DNA from: Anaeromyces robustus
Taxonomy: Eukaryota > Neocallimastigomycota > Neocallimastigomycetes > Neocallimastigales > Neocallimastigaceae
NCBI GenBank assembly: GCA_002104895.1
Contig: MCFG01000164.1
Coordinates: 92,501-138,717, forward strand
Reading direction: 5' to 3'
DNA: 46,217 nt
Shown here: positions 11,224 through 27,070 of the stretch, in pieces
How positions within the stretch are numbered: position 1 is the stretch's first letter
How the letters are laid out: every line of letters begins with the position of its first letter
Notes under the pieces: generated by a model
The model's input: only the letters and a program-made list of their open reading frames with translations
Told to the model about the DNA's origin: nothing
Database searches by the model: none
Program-made: the position numbers and the translations under genes

Positions 11224-13625
11224 TAATTATTTATTCTTCAATAATGTAATATATATTTATTTGATAATAAAAACAAAAAGAATAAAAAAAAAAAAAAAAA
11301 AAAAAAAACTTTAATAATAATTACCATGGTCCTTGTTCATCATTGTAAATAGCATTACATGTCTTACAACATGGATAACCATCCTCAATACCAGTACAAC
11401 TTTCTTGAACAGTATTTCCATCGCAAGAATCAGGAATACCACACCATTTATTATTTTCCATACCCCTAATATACAAATATATATATATATTTAAAAAAAA
11501 TTTTAAAAATTATTATAAATTAATATAATTAATAACAAAGAAAAATAATATAAATTAAATATATAAAAAAAAAAAAAAAGGAAATTTAATAATAAAATAA
11601 ATACATACCATTTTCCGGAATCATTAGTGGTATGAATTTCGCATGACTTACAGCATGGATAACCTTTAATTTTTGATTTATTAATAGTATTATTAGTATT
11701 ATTATATTTTATTATTTATTTCTTCATATTAATAATTATTTTGATTATATTTATTTATTTATTTATTATATTATAATATTTTTCTATATAAATTTATATA
11801 TAAGTAATTATTATAATATAATAATTACCATAAGGAGCAGACCAACAAGAACTATCTGGTTCGTCTTCTTTTGGTTCTTCACCATCTTCCTTAATAAAGC
11901 ACCAGTCACCATTTTCTAATCCCCAATCACCTGATTCATCAGTGTAAATAACTTCAGCACCCTTAGAACAGCATGGATAGTCACCGCTATTGATAATATA
12001 ATTTATATATAAATAATAATAATTACAAATTTATTTTATTGATTATAATAGAATAAAAAATAATATATAATAATTAAATATTTATTTATTTATTTATTTA
12101 TTTATCTATTTATCTATTTATTTATTTATCTATTTATCTATTTATTTATTTATCCATTTATTTATTTATCTATTTATCTATTTTATTATATTATATATAT
12201 TATATATTATATATTATATTATATTATATTATATTATATTTTATATATTATATTTACCAAAGAGCAACTTGAGTTGGAGAAGAAGTGGCAGTAGCAGTCT
12301 TAGTCATACGTTCTGGAATATAAGTTGTTTGAGAAGTACCAATAGTATAATTATCATCAACATCATACCAAGTACCATCAATAGTTAAACCATCAACAAC
12401 GACTTGAACACCATCACCTTGAGTAACACGAACCTTCATTGGACCACCTGGAATAGTAGTATCCCACATATAATGGAACATATCATCTCTTCTAAGATGA
12501 ACCCAATCATTACCATCCCAACGTTCAATAGAAGTTACAGGATAACGAGTATTATAAGCTTGAATACCACCCCAGTAAACAGAAGAAGCCATCTTCCATT
12601 TTAATTTAATTGGAGAACCTTCTTCAACTAATGGTGGGTAATCATACCAGGTTTCAGTACATGGAACAATACTCCAAATAATTTTAACACGACTTGGAAT
12701 AAAATCACCAGTTAAAGCTTTCCAAGCAGTATTACTAAGATCAATATCACCCTTTGGACATTCACCACAACGATCAACAACACGAACTCTGATGACTCTG
12801 TCTGGTTTATCAGCTTGAGCTAAAATAAGACAAGAACCACAACCTTTTTTCAAAAGAAAAAAAAATTATATATATATTATATATATTTAATATAAAGTTT
12901 AAAATTAAAATAAAATTAAATAAAATAAAATAAATATTAAAATAACTTTTCCAACTATTTTATATTTAAATTTGTTTTAATAATAATGATATTCAATTAA
13001 TTCATCCAATACATACCAGCAGAAATGTTATATTGTGGTAAATTCATAGCAGCGAACATCATATCTTTAGTGTAAGCTTCAGAATCAGGCATCATACAGT
13101 AACTATAAAAATAATAAAAGTAAACGAAAAAAAAAAATTTTTTTTTCATTAATATTCATAATTAATTAATTAATAATAATAATATTATTATTATTATTTC
13201 AATGTATTATTATTTAAAAAAAAAATAAAAATGTAAAAAAAAAAATAAAATAAAATAAAATAAAATAAAATAAAATAAAATAAAATAAAAATGTAAAAAA
13301 ATAAAAATAAAAATAAAAATAAAAATAAAAATAAAAATAAAAATAAAAAAAATAATAATTATATATATATAATTAAATAAATTAAATATTTTTTTTAATA
13401 CCCTCCAGTAACAGGATCACCATAAGTGGTACCATCACCAGTATAGGCTGGACCTTCAGTGAAAATATCTTTCCATTCTTCATTCCAGTTACCTAACCAT
13501 TTATCCATTTTTTTAGCTTCTTTTGAGAAGAATTTCTTAGCTCTTTCAAATTCAACATCTTTTTCATCTGCAAAAGCATAAGAAATTAAAGTTAAAGCGA
13601 TTAAGAATATTGCCAGCAATTTCAT
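11002..13625 (-). CDS. Secreted expansin-like protein with three fungal dockerin (CBM10-type) modules
   Basis: Predicted plant-wall-loosening, non-hydrolytic protein of the extracellular cellulosome. Eight exons: 13625-13402, 13102-13017, 12843-12258, 11986-11829, 11663-11609, 11465-11325, 11170-11150 (21 bp) and 11026-11002; all junctions are GT-AG and in phase; 431 residues. In order: signal peptide (1-19, ending AFA); a charged helical stretch; a double-psi beta-barrel with [10 protein letters not shown] near 60 and [16 protein letters not shown] at 125-140, where Asp127 fits the conserved expansin Asp; a CBM63-like domain with [17 protein letters not shown], about 185-275; then three Cys-rich modules (about 299-330, 346-383, 395-430), each with YPCC and W(G)xENxxWC. 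Family knowledge: such modules anchor enzymes to gut-fungal cellulosomes. Introns rule out bacterial contamination. A swollenin/loosenin-type label would be equivalent. Confidence 0.92.
12080..12184. repeat. TTTA/TCTA microsatellite in intron 3 of the expansin gene
   Basis: About 105 bp of tetranucleotide repeat, mostly TTTA with interspersed TCTA and one TCCA, entirely inside the 271 bp intron 12257-11987. An ATATT-type run follows to 12250. Confidence 0.9.
13218..13352. repeat. AAAAT / AAAAAT microsatellites in intron 1 of the expansin gene
   Basis: Successive TAAAA pentamers (about 13243-13290) and AAATAA-type hexamers (about 13297-13350) lie within the 299 bp intron 13401-13103. Confidence 0.85.
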
Positions 13626-15710
13626 TTTTACTTTTTTTTTTTTTTAAGAAATTTTACGAAAAATTAAACTATTTAAAATTTATTTTATATAAAATAAAGT
13701 ATATATATAAATTAATAAATAATATTAATATATATTTATTTTATTATATCTTATTTATATAGATTTCAATAGAAAAAAATTTAATTTTTAATAATATAAA
13801 TTAAAACAAAAAAAAAACATAAATTTTATATATAAGATTCTCTTATATATTATTATAAAAAAAATATCAATTATTTTTATTGATTAAGTTCTATAGCATT
13901 ATTTTAAAATATTCCTTTACTCCTTTAAAAACATTAAAATGTGAATAAAAATATAAAATTGTTGTAAAGAAATTCCTGTATCTATAATTCAATTTTTATA
14001 TTATACTTGTTTTATTAACTTTTTATATATATATTGATATATATTTTTGATTTTTTTATATAATTTATAATTTGAAAAATAAAAACATTAAAATGATTAA
14101 ATATTTTGTGCGATAATTAATATTTTGTTATTATCATATTGCTTCCTACATTAAATTTTTAATGAATGCATTTCGAAAAAAATATATATTGTACATTAAT
14201 TAAAACATGATTATTTATATTGTTTTCATTTATTAAATAACATTAAATTGAGATCTCAACTTTAATAATCATATATATTGTATTAAACTTGAAATGTGAA
14301 ATTATAATTTTGTAGTTCCTTGACATATTAAATAAAACATATAATCATATATATTTCTCCATTATTATAATATTTAATATTTCAAAAATAAAAATAAAAT
14401 AAAAATAAATAACGATACTTTTAATAAACTTTACTTTTTAAATATTTTCAAAATTATTCTTAAAGATTTAATTTTTCTTCTTTTTTATATAAAATAATTT
14501 TAAATTAAAATATAGATTTTAATTTTTTATAAAAAAAAAAAAAACTTGATAAAAAAAAGTTTATAAAAAACTGTATTTATACTACCTTAAAAAATTTTAT
14601 AAGAAATTATATATATTATAATTGAAATCTAATAATATTATTAATAATATATTTAATGAATACAATAATGAAATTTTTATTTTTATATTATAATATATAT
14701 AAATAATAATAATTATTATTATTACTATTATTATTACTATTATTATTTATTATTATTATTATTTATTATGAATAAAACAATAAAACAAATATTAAAAACA
14801 TAATAAATTATTATATGAAATAATATGAATAATAAATAATAAATAATAATAATAATAAATAATAATAATAATATAATAAATTTAATAATAAATAAAGTTG
14901 TTTAATATTATGTATTCCAAAATTTTAATTATTATTAATTTTGTTATTATTAATTTATAATAATAATAAAAAAAAAGATAAAATTATGAATTATTCCAAT
15001 AATATATTAAATTTATAATCAATGAATTAAAATTATTCAATTATTAATATATTATTTTATATTATTCTATTTAATAAAGAATCACAATATTTATTATTAT
15101 ATATAAAAATAAATAAATAATTTAAATTGGTAATACTTAAATTAAAAATGATTCATTTTTTTTGTATTAATATAACGAGTAATTATAAATTAAATATATA
15201 TATTGAATTATATTGTTAATATATAAATCTAATAAATGATCATCATAATAAAAATAAGGATAAAGAAATAAAAAGGATAAATATCTTACAAAGAAAAACT
15301 ATTAACATATTTAATTACTGTTTTTTAAACTTACAAAATACAAAAATAATTTACTTGTATTGTAGTTTCTTTATTATTTTTTTCTTCCATTAATTAGAAC
15401 ATCTTTTTTATATAATAATATATATATTTAAATATTATATATTATATTTTAATAATTATTATATTTCAAAAAAAGAATGAAAAAAATGTTTTTAATTTAT
15501 TATATTAATATAAAGTTTTTCTTCCTTAATAAAAACTTTAAATAATAATTAAATTTATATAATAATAAAAACGGTAATTAAATAATTAAAAATAATTATA
15601 TTAATAAATAATATAAAATATAAAATATATTTCATTAAATTTAATTATGTTTATTTTTTTATTTTTTTATTTTTTATGTTATTTATTATTAATTAATGAC
15701 ATATGCAAAA

Positions 15711-15713
15711 TAA

Positions 15714-15744
<31 letters not shown>

Positions 15745-15782
15745 AATAATAAATAAATAAATAGAAATAAATAAATAAATAA
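15711..15782. repeat. AAAT microsatellite
   Basis: Tetranucleotide AAAT repeat with two interruptions in the intergenic region. Confidence 0.9.
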
Positions 15783-16380
15783 CTATTTATATAAAATAGA
15801 ATTTAATTTTATTAAAAAAATAATAATAATAATAATAATAATTATTAAAGTTTGTCATTTGATTTGTGTTACATAATTGAAAAAAAAAAACTCCAATTTA
15901 AAATTACACAAATATTTTAATATCATATTTTATATATTTTTTACAATGTGTTTTTTTTTATACAAAGGATTATTATTATATTGTTAAAGTAAAATATAGT
16001 ATCATTATAATCTCATTCACAAAATACCCATATGAAAAAATAAAAAAAAATAAAAAAAATTATATCAATAATATTTAATTAAAAAGAATAAAAATTATTT
16101 TTTAAAAAATGATTATCCTCTTTATTGTTTATTATTAATTTTTTTTTTTTTAATAACTTTATTTGAATATTAAAATAATAACAATAATACATATTATTTT
16201 ATAAAAATTAATAAATATAAAATCATTACGAAATTTAATTCTTTCTTTTTTTGATTTTTATTATATAAAAAAAAGTATGAATATAAAAAGCTATTATTAA
16301 TAATTAATAACAATAGTAATTTAATATATAAAAGCCAATATTAATAATTATTATTATAATAATATTTTAATATTTACCAA

Positions 16381-16452
16381 AAAAAAAAAAAGAAAAAATA
16401 CGAATAATAGGATTGACATATAAATTCTATTATTCGTTTTTTTTTTTTTTAT
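16381..16452. repeat. Inverted repeat with A-run and T-run arms
   Basis: ACGAATAATAG (16400-16410) is the exact reverse complement of CTATTATTCGT (16427-16437) around a 16-base spacer. Outside the stem an A-rich run faces a T run, extending potential pairing to about 70 bases. There is no flanking gene, so a terminator role is not indicated. Confidence 0.75.
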
Positions 16453-16926
16453 TCCATAAAAGTTCTTATAATAAGATATTAAAATATTCTAAAAGTTATA
16501 TATTTATATAGAAGTTATGATGTATAATGTTAATAAATAATAAATAAATAAATAAAAAAAATAATAGAATTTATATATATATATATATTGTTGTTTATTT
16601 CTTGATGCTATTTAGTTATATAATAAAAGTTTTATAAAAATATTTATATTATTCTAATCTTTTATATAATTTTAAAGGTTAGGTTAATTTAAATATCTTT
16701 TTTTTTTTTTTTTTTTTTTTCAAAAACCATATATAATAAATTCCAAAAAAAAAAAAGACACTTATATATGAAAAAAAAAGTTCATAATTAAACATTATAA
16801 TAATAATAATGTTGAATATAAAAGATATAATAAAAGTTTTACATTATTATTGTTATTATAATTGTTTTTTTAATTAATTATTATATATTTTATTTTATTT
16901 ATTATTACGAAGAATTAATACATGTT

Positions 16927-16928
<2 letters not shown>

Positions 16929-16970
<42 letters not shown>
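16929..16970. repeat. 42-base T homopolymer
   Basis: Uninterrupted T run in the intergenic region; its exact length is prone to sequencing error. Confidence 0.85.
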
Positions 16971-16974
<4 letters not shown>

Positions 16975-17003
16975 AAAATTGGTATAAAATAAAAATTTGA
17001 TAA

Positions 17004-17045
<42 letters not shown>

Positions 17046-17733
17046 TAATATTCACTAAACTATTTTTTCTTAAAAAAAAAAAAAAAAAGTTAACAAACTA
17101 TATACTGAGAAACTAAACTAATTTATAATATTTTTTTTTTTCCTTTTTTTCATAATTAATTTTTAATATCATTTTTTTTTTAAATACAAAAAATTATATA
17201 TATTTAAAATATGTATAGTTAAAAAATGAAAAAAAAAAAAAAAAAGTACAATAATGAATAGTAATTATGTATAATATAAATATATAAATATTGGATAGAT
17301 AAATAATAATAGAATTATTATTATAAGGAATTTTTTTTTTCTTTTTTTTATTATTGTGAAGTAATTTAAGATGTAAAAATTATTATAAAATATTATTATA
17401 TTTTTATATTATTTATTATTTTTATAATTAGATTAAAATTTACCTACCTATATATTATATATATATATTTCGTATAAAAAAAAATATTAGTATATTAATT
17501 AATATATTACTATATTAGAAATGTGAAATTACTACTGTATTAATAATGATTGAAAAAAAAAAAAAATAATAATTTTTTTTTTTTTTTTTTCAATATTTTT
17601 TTTTTTTTATAATTATTTTATTATTATTTATATTATTATTAATATTAATTACTCCTTTTTTTTTTTTTTATTTTATTTTTTTTTTTATTTTTTTTTTTTA
17701 TTTTTTTTTTCTTCTTCTATTGATTAAGTTTGT

Positions 17734-19262
17734 TTAATCCACTTCTAATAAACATTTAATTAAGAAAAGATCTGTCCAAGTTGGCATACCAGATGTATCA
17801 ATTTTATCTACAGGACGAATTGGTGGACGATCAAAAATAGAATCTTCAGTATCTAACAATAAATTATTATTCATTTCAGAATTAGAACGTTGGGATATAG
17901 AACGTAAAATATCAGAAGATACAGGATTTTCAAAATCAATAGGATAATAAAGGGATAAAAGTTTTTTAATTTGAGTAGAATTTAATAAGAAACAAACATT
18001 GAAAATAGTTTCAATATCATGATAGGTAGTTTTATTAAGTTGTAAAAGTTTAGCCGCTTGTACTAAACGTTCTAAATGAAGAGCACCTTCAGAAATTTGA
18101 TGTTCATCACACCATTCTTCTAAACGAGAAAGATTATATTGAATTTGCATACCACGTTTCCAAGTACAGAAATTCTTACGCATAATAAGATGATTAAAAG
18201 CGGTAACTCCTAAAATTCTCATTAATTCACATAATATTTGACGTGCAATACTTTCTTCCATGAAATAACAACGTAAAACCATACTAATTTTACTTAAGAA
18301 AGTTGTTAATTGATCAATGGTATAAGAAGTTTGAGGAGCTGATTTAATTTTACTCCAAAGACCACCTGATTTATTACAATAAAAGTTTGGAAGGGATTGA
18401 TTTTCTATAATTGCTGGAATAGCCATATTAGAAATACGTTTTTTCAATTCTTTCATCCATCCATGATAGAGTTCAACTAAAAGATATTCTAAATCATTAG
18501 ATATTTTATTAAGAACATCTTGGGCATTGGTATATAAAAGATTCATACGTTTACCTCCATCTTCTTGAAGTTTTATACGTTCTAAAACACACATTAATTC
18601 AAATGTATTGGAAAGCCAGAAACAGGATACATAATCATCTTCAAAACGAGTAGCTAAAGATTGAATACTACGCATAACTTTAGAAGAAAGAACTTGAAGA
18701 CGAGCTAAAAGTCCATGATTTAAAAGTTTTTGCATACATGAACCAATAATATGAGCTGGGAAAAGAATATCTTTACGAGCAGAAACGGCTTGAGAACTTG
18801 GTAATGGAATTCTTAAATTCATAATTAAACCTTCAATAATTTCATGTTCTAAAGATTCATCTTCTAATATCTTAAGACGACATTCTTCTTCCATATTTCT
18901 AATATGAGCGGATGAAGGTCCTGAAGTTAAAGATGACATATTTGGTTCTGATTTTCTTAAAGCTGAATTTTTCATACTACTATTTGTTATTGGTGCACTA
19001 TTTAAACCATTATTATTATTATTATTATTGGATTTAGAATTAGGTATAACAAGAGTTAATGAAGGTTCCTTTTTAGGTGGAGGCATAGATTTTCTACGAA
19101 TTGCTTCAGTTATATGAGTTTCAATACTTTGAACTAATGGTTTTGTAGTATGATTAAGTAAAGTATTGGTTAATATTGTTGCCGATATTGATGGTGATGA
19201 AATAGAAGTATTGGCATTTATATTTTTAGAAGGTGTTGTATTAATCATAGAAGATGAAGGTA

Positions 19263-19317
<55 letters not shown>

Positions 19318-19376
19318 GATGAGGTTGTTGTTGTTAATGATATTGTTATTATTATTATTATTGATTTTATTATTAC

Positions 19377-19407
<31 letters not shown>

Positions 19408-22400
19408 ATTAATATTATTATCTTCATCTTGATAAATTGGAAGTACAGGTTCACTTTGACTAGATTGAAGGATACGTTTATTAGAAATAGAAGAAGATTT
19501 CATTATATTGGAGGTAGGTGTTTGTATAGTTGTAGAAGTAGTTAATGGTCTTCTTTTATTACTCTTAGAACGTCCTCTTTCATGACGACCAATAGATACT
19601 GGTCGACCAACACGTTCATCAGCATCTAATAAATAAGCTTCTGTACCATAACCTTCTGTTGGACCTTCTCCCTTTAATTTTCCAACAATAGATTTTTGAA
19701 GTTGATCTTTTAAACTTATAACTTCACGTTTTAATTGATTAACCATATTACTATCTTCATTAGGTTTAGTCATATTTTTCATATTTTCACGAAGTTTATT
19801 ATTTTCTTCAATTTGACGTTGAAGTTGTTGACGAAGTTTTTCTAATTCTTTTTCCTTGGATTTAACAATTTTAGCATTTTCAGATTTAAGTTGAGTAATA
19901 CGAGCTTCTAATTGATTTCTATTTTCTTTTAATTCAGCAATTTCACGTTTTTGTTCAGCACTACCTTCATTAACTTGTTCACTATTTTCTTTAAAACGTG
20001 TATCTAAACGTTCGAATTTTTCTTTCCAAATTTGAATTTGAGAATCCATTGTCTTAATTTTTTCTTTATATTGTTTATTATCATTTTCCTTTTGAGTGAG
20101 AGATTGAGAAAGTTCAAAGACCTTATTTTCTAATTGATAATTCAATTTCTTCATATATGTAATACTCTTAGCTTCAGCCTTTAAGGTCTTGAATTCCTTA
20201 GCAGCGAAATGACGACGAATACAGGATTGTACAAAAATAATATTATTAATGGCTTGTTGATATTTATGAGATGCTCTTTGACCACGGAAGACCTTTTGAA
20301 TCATAATAGCAGCACGTTCTCTTCTTAAATGTGAAAGTGCCTTACGAGCAAAGTAAGAACGAATATAGGTTTGAAGAGTAAGAGCGGAAGATTTCATCTT
20401 ATTGTAGCGTTCTTTAGCTAAGAAACGACGAGTATATTTTTGAATAATAATAGCAGCATGATTTTCTGAAAGTTCACGAAGTTTATGTTTAGCAATAGCA
20501 CCTCTAATATGGTTTTGAACCAAAATAGCTGCTTTTTTAAGTTCTTCATAACGACGTTGATAAACAAAACGACGAGCATTCTTTTGAACAAAGACAACAC
20601 ATTTCTTTAATTTATCTGAACGTAATTTTTCTAAATAGGCTAACATACCAGTACGGAAGAAAATTTTAGTTAAACCAACTTGGAATTTATCTTCATCTTT
20701 AATAGTATTTTTAACGATTCTTAATGAGAATGCTTTAGGATCATTAAAGTCCCATTCCTTGGAATGAATTAAAAGATAATAACGTTCAACAAATTCTTGG
20801 AATGTCCAACGAGTTGGATAACCAGCACAACTAATACGAATAGTTTCTAAAACACCACAAGCACGAAGTTGTGATAATACCATCATTGGTTCAAATTCAA
20901 AGGCTTCTTTTGCTTGGTTTGGTTTAATACAACGAATATAATGGGCATCTGTAGAACGAATTGTCGTCATTAAATCAATTAATGATGCTTTAAAGATAGA
21001 ACCAAGTGTTTTTTTATTTTTAGGTTTGAAACTATTATTACCTCCGCTATTTACACCCATACTTAAACGTCTTGGAGATGTTGGAGAAGTAAATCCAAAA
21101 CTCATACGTTTACCATTTGGAGAAATTGGTGTGGTAGGTGAGGTTTCTTCGACATCCTTTGGAAGTTGAGTTAATTCCTTAATAAATTCATTGGAACTTT
21201 TTTGAAGTAAATCTAATTGTTCATCTGATACAGTATCTTTATTCTTTTCAATAAATCCTTCAATTTGATAAGTAACATCTAAAGCATAGTGAGCAATAGT
21301 AAATTCATCTTGTGAGAATCTTGGTTTTTTAAAGAATTTAGATTCTTTATTATCGAATTTTTGATAAAGTTTAGATATTAAAGATTTATCTGAACCAGAA
21401 GGTAAACGACATTCTTCATCTAAAAGAGCTAAAATACCAAATCTATTTTCAATCATATCAATACATGGTTGATTATCATTAAAATCAATGAAAGACCATT
21501 CAATCTTTTCATTAACATATTCATCTTGTTCTAATTTAAATACGTGTTGATTAAATTCTTGTTGTAATTTTTCATTAGCATAATTAATACAAAATTGTTC
21601 AAATGAATTTCTTTGGAAATGTTCGAAACCATAAATATCTAATACACCAATGAATGATAATTCATCTTTTGGTTTCTTTTCATAAGCTAAATTTTTATTA
21701 ATCATATTTACAAGCCAGTCAAATAATTTTGAATAAAGGAATTTAGCAATAGAATCACGACAAACCATAGCATCATAAGTTTTACGATTAGTAACAATAG
21801 TTTCCATACGAGTACGAATTTGCTTTTTAACAATCCATTTACTAAATTCAGTAGGTGATACACCTAATAATTTTGATGCAATTTCTAAGGCTGGATCGTT
21901 TGGATTTATTTGTGAATCATCATTTCTAGCATCAATAATTTCAATATTACCAATATGTAAAAGAGCGGCACATAATTTAAAAATGGACCATTGTAATGAT
22001 ACAGGTATACCAATTGCAGATAAGGCTCTTTGTGTAATTGCAAATTCTTCAACATCATCTACACCTGGAATAGTACCTTCACCACCTTGATTTAAATAAT
22101 GATATTGATCGAATGATGTAATGCCTAATTCTTTTCTTTCAGCAGCTGGACAACCAGCACATAATTGATAGAAAATATGATAGTTACGTTCAGTTAAAGG
22201 TTGGAAAACTAAACGAGAACGTTCTAATAAATAAGTTCTCGTTTTAGCACCACAAATTTTTACTCTTTGAGATTCTGGATCTTTTAAGAATTGAATTTCA
22301 ATATATTTACCAAAACGAGATGAATTATCGTTTCTTGTTGTTTTAGCATTACCGAAAGCCTTTAATTAATTAATTATTTTTAATTAATTTTAATTATTTT

Positions 22401-24141
22401 AATTATTAATTTTAATTTATTTATTTTTCATAATTTGTTTTCATTGATAAATGATTTATTTTTATTATTTATTTTCATTTGAATGATTTATTATATTATT
22501 TATTTGTTTGAATAAAATAAAGTAATAAATTGTATCAAAGTAATTATATATAATTATAGTAATATAATATATAAAAAAAATTATATATTAAAAAATTAAT
22601 TTATAATTATTTAAATAATAAAAATATATATATATATATATAATTTATGATTATATTATTAGATTATTCTACATACTTCCATAATTGGATTTGTTGCTAA
22701 TACAGCTTCTTCTATTTCACTCATTGATATACCTATATCTTCATTTTCTGGTTCAGTTCTATTTTTATCAATATCATCAACTGTAGCGAAATATCTCATG
22801 ATATATTTTGCTGATTGTGTTTTACCTGCACCGGATTCACCACTAACAATAATTGATTGATTACGATTTTCTTTTAACATATTTCTATAAGCTTCTTCAG
22901 CTACTGCGAACTATAAGTAAATAAATAACAATTAGTATAAATAAAAGTAAATAAAAATAAATAATAAAAATAAATTAAAGGTTATATATTCAAATATTGA
23001 TTAAAATTTTAGTGTTATTTACCAAGTGTGGTTCTAATTCCCCTCTTCTTTTTCCTGAATCTATAATTGTTTTTATTTTAATTTATTTTATTATAAAATG
23101 AATTTATTATATATGGATAATTAATTTATCAATTATTAGTTAGTTTAATTGCTTTCATTTTTATTAAGTTTTAATATATTTTATTTATTATTATTATTAT
23201 TTTATTTTATTTTATTGTTTATTATTTATTTTTTTATTTATTTTATTTTTTTTTTTTTTAGATTTTTTTCATTCAGTAAATATTGACATATTGATAAAAA
23301 TATTATGTAATTTTAAATAAAAAAGGGTTTACATACAAGCTTTCATAATATCATGGGTATAAATTGGAAGTCTTTGGAAAGGATTTAATGCAATAAGAAC
23401 AATACCAGAATAAGTATAAATTTGTTCTTGTGAATATCTTAATTTAACATTATGTAAAACTTTATGTTTTATTTTAAAATATTTTTTTTATGATAGTTAT
23501 TTATTATAAAAAATAATTTTAGTGTTATAGTAAATTTTATATTATTAATTATATTTTATAATTATATATATTTCATATCTTACCAGCAGGTTCGTGAAGA
23601 TGTGATAATAATGTTAAATCATCAATACCTTCCTATATATTTGAAAAGGTCGATATGGAAATCAATTAGTTTATATTTTTTATTAATAACAATATTTTAT
23701 TTTATAACAGTTATAAATAAAATATGTTATATATGTTGATAATATTATTATTTTTTTGAGATATAAAATGTAGAATTATGTATATTGTTTTAATTACCAA
23801 TACTGGTGGATTTCTTAAATATGGAAGGTTTTTACCTTGTTTCATTTCTTCTTTTGTTAAAAGAAGTTCATGGTTCTTTTATAATATTAATATAATAAAT
23901 TATTAAAATTAATGATATTTTTAATTTATAATAATTATATATTATTTTTGTTATATATTGATAATATAAAAATCATATTTATTGTGTTAATATATACTTT
24001 TTCTCTTCCCTCGATATCAAACACTATTTTGATCTTTCCGTCAACTTCTTTATTAGAAATTACTGTACCGGGTACAAAACCTTTTGTTTGGTCAGGGAAC
24101 CAAACTCTTGTCCCTTGATTATAAAAGTCGACTTGAGACAT
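17734..24141 (-). CDS. Class V myosin heavy chain
   Basis: Actin-based motor for organelle and vesicle transport. Seven exons: 24141-23998, 23875-23798, 23632-23584, 23459-23337, 23060-23023, 22910-22677 and 22359-17734; all GT-AG and in phase; 1763 residues. Seen: an N-terminal SH3-like segment (TRVWFPD); P-loop GESGAGKT at about 168-175; switch [11 protein letters not shown] near 232; switch [10 protein letters not shown] near 463; six IQ motifs at about 806-946, expected to bind calmodulin or light chains; a coiled coil to about 1115; a low-complexity linker with an Asn tract (about 1198-1255); and a globular cargo-binding tail with DIL-type sequence from about 1390 to the end. Six IQ motifs plus this tail define class V rather than I or II. 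All six introns fall in the first eighth of the coding sequence; the last exon is 4.6 kb. A Ser/Pro-rich insert in the motor ([11 protein letters not shown]) probably corresponds to loop 2. Confidence 0.96.
19263..19424 (-). repeat. AAT-type codon repeat encoding the Asn tract of myosin V
   Basis: A trinucleotide array read on the minus strand as AAT/AAC gives nearly 50 Asn residues interrupted by Ile, Ser, Lys and Leu. It sits between the coiled coil and the globular tail, where the family tolerates length variation. Confidence 0.9.

Positions 24142-27070
<2,929 letters not shown>

Larger units (their letters stand above)
13626..17733. other. 4.1 kb AT-rich intergenic desert
   Basis: Holds the expansin promoter and the myosin V 3' flank, both on the minus strand. 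It contains AAAT repeats (15711-15782), a hairpin (16381-16452), a 42-base T homopolymer (16929-16970), a TTA repeat (about 17008-17045) and dense T runs directly after the myosin stop. No open frame with coding character and no RNA gene were recognised. Confidence 0.6.
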
